From: Elysia crispata
Lineage: Eukaryota > Mollusca > Gastropoda > Plakobranchidae
NCBI GenBank assembly: GCA_033675545.1
Contig: JAWDGP010002020.1
Span: 88,719-152,718, forward strand
DNA: 64,000 bases
Direction of reading: 5' to 3'
Shown here: positions 58,804 to 64,000 of the stretch, piece by piece
Layout: each line of letters starts with the position of its first letter
Position numbering within the stretch: position 1 is the first letter of the stretch
The notes under the pieces: generated by a model
Told to the model about the DNA's origin: nothing
What the model saw: only the letters and a program-made list of their open reading frames with translations
Database searches by the model: none
Program-made: the position numbers and the translations under genes

Positions 58804-58811
58804 TATAAGAG
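58804..58811 (+). promoter_or_regulatory. Possible TATA element of the cysteine-rich peptide gene
   Basis: TATAAGAG about 115 bp before the initiator ATG at 58920. A start near 58830-58840 would give a leader of about 85 nt, containing one out-of-frame upstream ATG at 58880. Confidence 0.35.
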
Positions 58812-58919
58812 TTAAAAGCTTCTGCTCCTTGCTCCGTTGGTTTTCCTATTTCAGATATTTTGATTATCTAAGTTTCACGATGAAAATACCCACCAGATCC
58901 CAACGTCGACCAGCCCACC

Positions 58920-59029
58920 ATGAAAGTCATCACCGCCCTCGTGATCCTCTGCTTTGTCAGCCAGGTCGCGCTGTCAAGTATCATTCCTCTTGATTTACCA
59001 AGTAAGACAAATCTCCTACGGCCATTGTG

Positions 59030-59084
<55 letters not shown>

Positions 59085-61453
59085 TATTATGGTCTGGAAG
59101 ATTTTTTTTTTCAATTTTGCCGCTCACACACCTGAGGAGATATTAATCAACGTAATTACGCCTTCCAACAACCTTAAGCCAACGTTTTTTTTTTTGCATG
59201 GGTTACGATGCATCGTAAAGTTCCTACGCACCTTTAATACCTACCCACGGTACCGAAAGACACACCTGTGATTGATCAAAGATATTTTAAAATACTTTCA
59301 GAAATCAGAATAAAATCATAAAAGAAGATCACAGGCTTATTATGTACCTACTCATTATATTTCATGTAGATTAAAACTCGAGATTTTAGAAAGAGAGTAG
59401 AATCTTCTATGTGTGACTGTAATCATATTAATTTTTTTTTTCGATACGTAAAGTAACGATAGTTAGAGCAGTATCTCTCTCGAGGTAAAGAAAAAAAAAA
59501 TGTTTTACCTTTGTCAATGACGTAATTAGAAACTATTATTGAAGCTTAAATCCATGCTTTGATCTTTAGTTTTCAGGAAAGGTAAAATACTGAAGTCGAT
59601 GCTTTATCCTAAATCTAAAGAAAATTTCCAGCCGACTTTAGTGATGATATCTTTACAAGTCTGATTCCCCGTCTTTCTCCAGAATGTCTAGGTTTTCCAC
59701 TGAGTGATACGAAGTCATGTCAAGGAAAAATCAAGTTAACGTCCAGAAGCACTTCATCCGTCTACTGCTGTGAGGACAAGGCTCGCGGCCCCGGGGGAGG
59801 GGTGAGGCTCGCCCCTACTGGTTACACCATGGAGTGTTACTGTTACACACACGAAGAGGTAACATGAACATTACTGCTCACTCTCTCCTACTGGTTACAT
59901 CATGGAGTGTTACTGTTACACACACGAAGAGGTAACATGAACATTACTGCTCACTCTCTCCTACTGGTTACATCATGGAGTGTTACTGTTACACACACGA
60001 AGAGGTAACATGAACACTACTCCTCACTCTCTCCTACTGGTTACATCATGGAGTGTTACTGTTACACACACGAAGAGGTAACATGAACATTACTCCTCAC
60101 TCTCTCCTACTGGTTACACCATGGAGTGTTACTGTTACACACACGAAGAGGTAACATGAACATTACTCCTCACTCTCTCCTACTGGTTACACCATGGAGT
60201 GTTACTGTTACACACACGAAGAGGTAACATGAACATTACTCCTCACTCTCTCCTACTGGTTACATCATGGAGTGTTCCTGTTACACACACGAAGAGGTAA
60301 CATGAACATTACTGCTCACTCTCTCCTACTGGTTACACCATGGAGTGTTACTGTTACACACACGAAGAGGTAACATGAACATTACTGCTCACTCTCTCCT
60401 ACTGGTTACATCATGGAGTGTTACTGTTACACACACGAAGAGGTAACATGAACACTACTCCTCACTCTCTCCTACTGGTTACATCATGGAGTGTTACTGT
60501 TACACACACGAAGAGGTAACATGAACATTACTCCTCACTCTCTCCTACTGGTTACATCATGGAGTGTTACTGTTACACCCATGAAGAGGTAACATGAACA
60601 TTACTCCTCACTATCTCCTACTGGTTACATCATGGAGTGTTACTGTTACACACACAAAGAGGTAACATGAACATTACTCCTCACTCTCTCCTACTGGTTA
60701 CATCATGGAGTGAACTGTTACACACATGAACAAGGGTTGAACGTTTTGGTTCCTTTTTAAACAAAATCAGAATTATGGAAATCAGCTGATTCCATACTTT
60801 CCCTATCTTTCAGATTTTTTTTAAACGCCTATTCAAAGAGGCTATGAATTCTCAAAAACAAAAGAGCTTAAACGGGAATGATACCTGTGCGTGTATTTAC
60901 AGCTACGGTACATGAAAAAGAAAAAAAAAATAAGGACCTATGAACAATTTTTATAAATTCCTTAACTATTCTTATTGCCAAATGAATGGACTGAGGGACA
61001 TTGCAGTAAATTGATAAATGCAGGCAGTTACAATTATAATTATCAGCAATGTTCGGGACCAAACACTAGACCTGTGTATCTCTCTTTAGACGAGCCAATG
61101 ACTACGCGACGCTGTAACTCCTATTCATTAATGCTTAAAAATGATTACAACTTTTTCTTAGAATAGCATAAATTTGAATTTGCAATGGGCAACATTAAGA
61201 TAAATTAAAAACAAAGTTCATATCTTTGAGGTGTTTTTTTTTTTCCGAAACTTCTTACACTTTCTCTCATTCTACTTCTTTTCTTTTCTTTTTTCCTTTT
61301 AATTGCTTTCACCGTACAAACGGCATATGTGTGTGTGTGTGTGTGTCTGTGTGTGTGTATATATAAAGAAATATAAGTTTTAATTTTGATTTGCTTATCA
61401 TCTCTTTCATCCAGTACTGCCTCAAGTTCTGGTGTCCCTCCACTGGCCAGTGA
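58920..61453 (+). CDS. Small secreted cysteine-rich protein, family not recognised
   Basis: Three exons with matching phases: 58920-59001 (donor A|GTAAGA), 59683-59858 (acceptor CTTTCTCCAG, donor GAG|GTAACA) and 61415-61453 (acceptor TCTCTTTCATCCAG, stop TGA), encoding 98 aa. The ATG has a strong context (CCCACCATGA). Residues 1-19 (MKVITALVILCFVSQVALS) form a typical cleavable signal peptide, so the product should be secreted. The mature part has eight cysteines at 29, 40, 56, 57, 79, 81, 88 and 93: one adjacent CC pair, a CYC, and a short C-x4-C end, consistent with four disulfides. Charge is mixed and a Gly-rich turn follows the CC pair. AATAAA lies at 61541. I cannot place it in a named family; secreted antimicrobial, pheromone, matrix or toxin-like peptides can all look like this, and no function is claimed. 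If the donor at 59859 is not used, the frame ends two codons later. Confidence 0.7.
59034..59080. repeat. (AT)n microsatellite in intron 1 of the secreted-peptide gene
   Basis: An uninterrupted AT run of 47 bp beginning 32 bp after the donor at 59002. Confidence 0.9.
59814..60735 (+). repeat. 73-bp minisatellite copied from an exon 2/intron 2 junction, 12 full copies plus one partial
   Basis: Units start with CCTACTGGTTACA at 59814 and every 73 bp to 60690. The first unit is the last 45 nt of the coding exon (15 codons, in frame, with two cysteines) plus the first 28 nt of the intron with its donor. Later units keep the same 45-nt open segment and the GAG|GTAACATGAAC junction; substitutions are few (for example ACC/ATC, one TAC to TCC, one GAA to AAA). 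The thirteenth unit is broken. Confidence 0.97.
61322..61365. repeat. (TG)n microsatellite
   Basis: TG dinucleotides with one TCTG interruption, about 50 bp before the acceptor of the last exon. Confidence 0.9.
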
Positions 61454-61540
61454 GGCGGTGTGTAGAGCAAAACCAGGGATGCGCGCAGCCATCGTGTGGA
61501 GTTCATGGCGGTTGCTCACGTCTTTCAGAAGAGGTTTTCA

Positions 61541-61546
61541 AATAAA
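61541..61546 (+). terminator. Poly(A) signal of the cysteine-rich peptide gene
   Basis: AATAAA 88 nt after the TGA at 61451-61453. Confidence 0.65.
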
Positions 61547-61679
61547 GCGACTCTACTCTCAAGTCTACTGTTCTAGAGTTTCAAAACGAGTTATGTAGAA
61601 AAAGGTCATAAGAATTTTAAAAAGATATTTCTGACACGTGTTAAGTAGGGCTGAAATAAAACAAAACTTAAGCGAAACA

Positions 61680-61835
61680 AAAACCAAAAAAAAAAAAAAA
61701 AAAATGAACACCCCAAAAAAACAAAACAAAAAAAACGAACCCCAAAACAAAAAAAACGAACCTCAAAACAAACTTAAAACCCAAGAACAAACAAATAAAC
61801 GAAACAAAACAACAAAACAAACAAAAACTAACCAA
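61680..61835. repeat. A-rich A/C low-complexity tract
   Basis: Runs of A with CAAAA, CCCC and GAAC words, similar in style to 58330-58530. Confidence 0.85.
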
Positions 61836-61839
61836 TCGG

Positions 61840-62094
61840 TTTAGTAAGAAGTTCTTCCTGTGAAATCTGTAAGAACTGTGCTTAAGGATTGTTTATTTAA
61901 ACATCTCCTGTTATTGTAGTACTTGTTGTGAATATTGTCGTCATCTTCATCAACATTATCCTCATTCTTTACATCATCATTTTTGTTGTTGCTGCGTGAT
62001 TGTTGTTCTTTAAGTTGCTGTTGTTGTTGTTTTTGTTGTTGCTGTTGCTGTTGTTCTTGTTGTTCTTGATCTTGTTCTTGTTCTTGCTCTTCTT
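61840..62094. other. Spacer grading into TTG/TTC-rich repeat
   Basis: Begins as ordinary AT-rich DNA, becoming TTGTTGCTG-rich from about 61980. No gene. Confidence 0.6.
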
Positions 62095-62354
62095 CTCCTT
62101 CTTCTCCTTTGTCTCCTCCTCCTCCTCCTTCTCCTTCTCCTCCTCCTCCTTCTCCTCCTTCTCCTTCTTCTTCTTCTTCTTCTTCTTCTTCTTCTTCTTC
62201 TTCTTCTTCTTCTTCTTCTTCTTCTTCTTCTTCTTCTTCTTCTTCTTCTTCTTCTTCTTCTTCTTCTTCTTCTTCTTCTTCTTCTTCTTCTTCTTCTTCT
62301 TCTTCTTCTTCTTCTTCTTCTTCTTCTTCTTCTTCTTCTTCTTCTTCTTCTTCT
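62095..62354. repeat. (CTT)n trinucleotide microsatellite
   Basis: CTC/CTT mixture then an essentially pure run of about 63 CTT units from 62165 to 62354. Poly-Phe and poly-Ser frames are artefacts. Confidence 0.97.
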
Positions 62355-62399
62355 GTTATTATTAATATAACACTACAATCACTTTTAAAATTCTGAGTG

Positions 62400-63335
62400 T
62401 TATAATCACAGTTAATATTGATAATATCTATTCAAGGACTAACGTTATCATAATTATCTGAAATTTAATCGTTATACAAAGAAATAAACAGGGTTCATCT
62501 TTACTGGGGTTAATCTGATAGTGTTAGAAATGATGAAAAATTGGGTAAATTGTGAAATACGAATGGGTAGGTTCAAGGTCCAGCTGCTAGATTACTTTCA
62601 TCATGGATGCCTCGTTTCAACATCTTACGTCACGTTGGTTCAGTGGATAGTGACCAAAAAAAAATTAAATTGATCACATAGACTGCAGACCGAACAGGAT
62701 AGAGATGAAATTCGTGAGAATAATTGATATTTACCCGCACTGTGTCCTTTGCTTATTTTTTTTATTGAAATTCATTAACCATCTCTGATGATATTTCAGT
62801 CATTTGAAGCATAAAAAAATTTAATATCACGCTGATTTCCTGGGGGTGAAATATAAAACTGGATTTAATTTTTACCAGGACATAATGCGCTGATACTGAT
62901 CATTGACCGATTCACTCTTGAGAGCAGAGTCAAGAATAATCTTGAAAGGATTTTTTTTTATATTAAAAGTCGATTTAGGTAGCTCTATTATGATATAGCG
63001 ACTCTTTATTCTATCTTAATGACGATATATTAAAAGGGGAATCTGCACTGAAAAATAAAATAAAAACTGACATTATAGGCCTTGAACCGTTGGTACTCAA
63101 TACAAATCTGTCAATATTGTCGAGATGAAAGATGATGAGATTAGGAAAAAATACTTATTTACACTCTTAGCCAGCCGGTAGTCAAAGATTGACTCTCAGT
63201 GAAATTGAATGTCTTTCACATATTAATTTTTTCATAATCGTTTATGAAGAATTAGTTCTACAGGCATTGCATTGCCGTATGTGGCAGAGAACTTTGAGTG
63301 CAGGGACATCAGAATCTAAAATTGTAAAAATTTCA
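62400..63335. other. Intergenic sequence, nothing recognised
   Basis: AT-rich on both strands with no splice-consistent exon or repeat structure seen. Confidence 0.5.
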
Positions 63336-63486
63336 TTACAGGTTACTGCTGTGTGTAGCGCGGTGTAATGAGGACGTGATATAGCTGAGTGGGGAATGTG
63401 AGCGACTAATAATAGAGACCAGTTGAACTCCAGTTCCGACTGGGCCAGTGTCGGGGGATCGATCAGATATAATATAACTATTGCTA

Positions 63487-63830
63487 TCCATGGCTTAACT
63501 TGGGCGGTGGGTCGTCGATAGGGCGCTTGCCTACCAATCCAGAAGTCCCGAGTTCGAATCACAGATCGGCCAAAATGTTTATCTTATGTCCACCTAGCAC
63601 TAATTAGGAAGCTGGGCTAGGAAAGCTTTAGGTCTAATAATAAATATCTAAACAATCCCTTCATGATAAAAACATTTCAATAGGTACGCTTTAGGTCTAA
63701 TAATAAATATTTAAAAAAACCCTTCATGATAAAAACATTGCTAGGAAAGCAATGGCGAACTATCTAACAATGTCGCATCCCTACGCTCGGATCGAGGTCG
63801 GGACTCATTTTACTTTTTTTTTAAATCCAT
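63487..63830 (+). mobile_element. tRNA-derived SINE with internal 63-bp duplication
   Basis: After ATCCATGGCTTAACTTGGG comes a tRNA-like head with GATAGGGCGCTTGCC (A-box region) and GAGTTCGAATC (B-box). The body has two tandem copies of about 63 bp starting GCTTTAGGTCTAATAATAAA at 63625 and 63688. It ends in CATTTTACTTTTTTTTAAAT. Upstream sequence 63340-63486 also looks repeat-derived. Confidence 0.65.
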
Positions 63831-64000
63831 GGCTGAACTGAATGCACCGAAGGAGAGCCGGTGGCTGTGGGATTAGAGCGTCCGCCTCGATATTCGCACG
63901 ACTTTCTTTTCGGATTCGAGTCTCACATTGCCGGTACGTGAATTCACGACCTCATCTCTTCGGTTCCGCTCAGCTGACCGAGTACGTGAATTCTCGACCT
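63827..64000 (+). mobile_element. Second tRNA-derived SINE, cut by window end
   Basis: Begins with the same AATCCATGGCTGAACT lead as the preceding element. A tRNA-like head follows with GGGATTAGAGCGTCCGCC (A-box region) and GGATTCGAGTCTC (B-box). The repeated phrase ACGTGAATTC(A/T)CGACCT occurs at 63936 and at the window end. Confidence 0.6.

Noticed and set aside
62000..62396. Poly-Phe and poly-Ser open frames
   Set aside because: Translation of the CTT/TTC repeat; no splice sites or conserved flanks.
63500..63570. A tRNA gene near the window end
   Set aside because: The tRNA-like head lacks a matching acceptor stem and is part of a longer repeat.

Overview
The window is AT-rich eukaryotic nuclear DNA with long introns, canonical GT-AG splice sites and many transposon relics. 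The conserved genes are metazoan. CR1-type and RTE-type LINEs, tRNA-derived SINEs, pogo/Tigger-like and piggyBac-like MITEs, and scattered TCTAGATCTAGA words suggest a lophotrochozoan, probably a mollusc; that assignment is inference. Most open reading frames over 60 codons here are chance or lie in repeats. The genes below were assembled by hand from exons whose splice phases agree.

Layout. (1) At 1-1.85 kb is the 3' terminal exon of an unrecognised plus-strand gene with its poly(A) signal. (2) From 1.9 to 11 kb I see no conserved gene, only two related MITEs, a hairpin and a 53-bp tandem array. (3) From 31.0 down to 13.1 kb (perhaps 11.3 kb) on the minus strand is a UBTF (UBF) homologue, 537 codons in 11 coding exons: the UBF N-terminal segment, three HMG-box units and a Lys/Ser/Pro-rich tail. 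Its introns hold a LINE, a Tigger-like element with a DNA-binding-only ORF, SINEs and arrays. (4) From 31.7 to 33.5 kb is a wrecked RTE-type LINE. (5) From 34.75 to 43.8 kb on the plus strand is EEF1D (eEF1B-delta), 264 aa in eight coding exons, probably with a 5' TOP leader exon. (6) From 55.7 down to 45.5 kb on the minus strand is a CENP-O-like kinetochore gene, 309 aa in eight exons. (7) From 55.8 to 58.8 kb are microsatellites. (8) From 58.9 to 61.55 kb on the plus strand is a three-exon gene for an unrecognised 98-aa secreted protein with eight cysteines in its mature part. Its second intron carries a 13-copy, 73-bp tandem array, each unit being the last 45 nt of exon 2 plus the first 28 nt of the intron. 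(9) From 61.6 to 64 kb are simple repeats and two adjoining tRNA-derived SINEs.

UBTF (rRNA transcription) and EEF1D (translation elongation) are head to head about 3.7 kb apart; EEF1D and the CENP-O-like gene are tail to tail about 1.7 kb apart. These are housekeeping functions with no evident shared pathway. The most unusual object is the cysteine-rich secreted-peptide gene with its amplified exon-end/splice-donor array.
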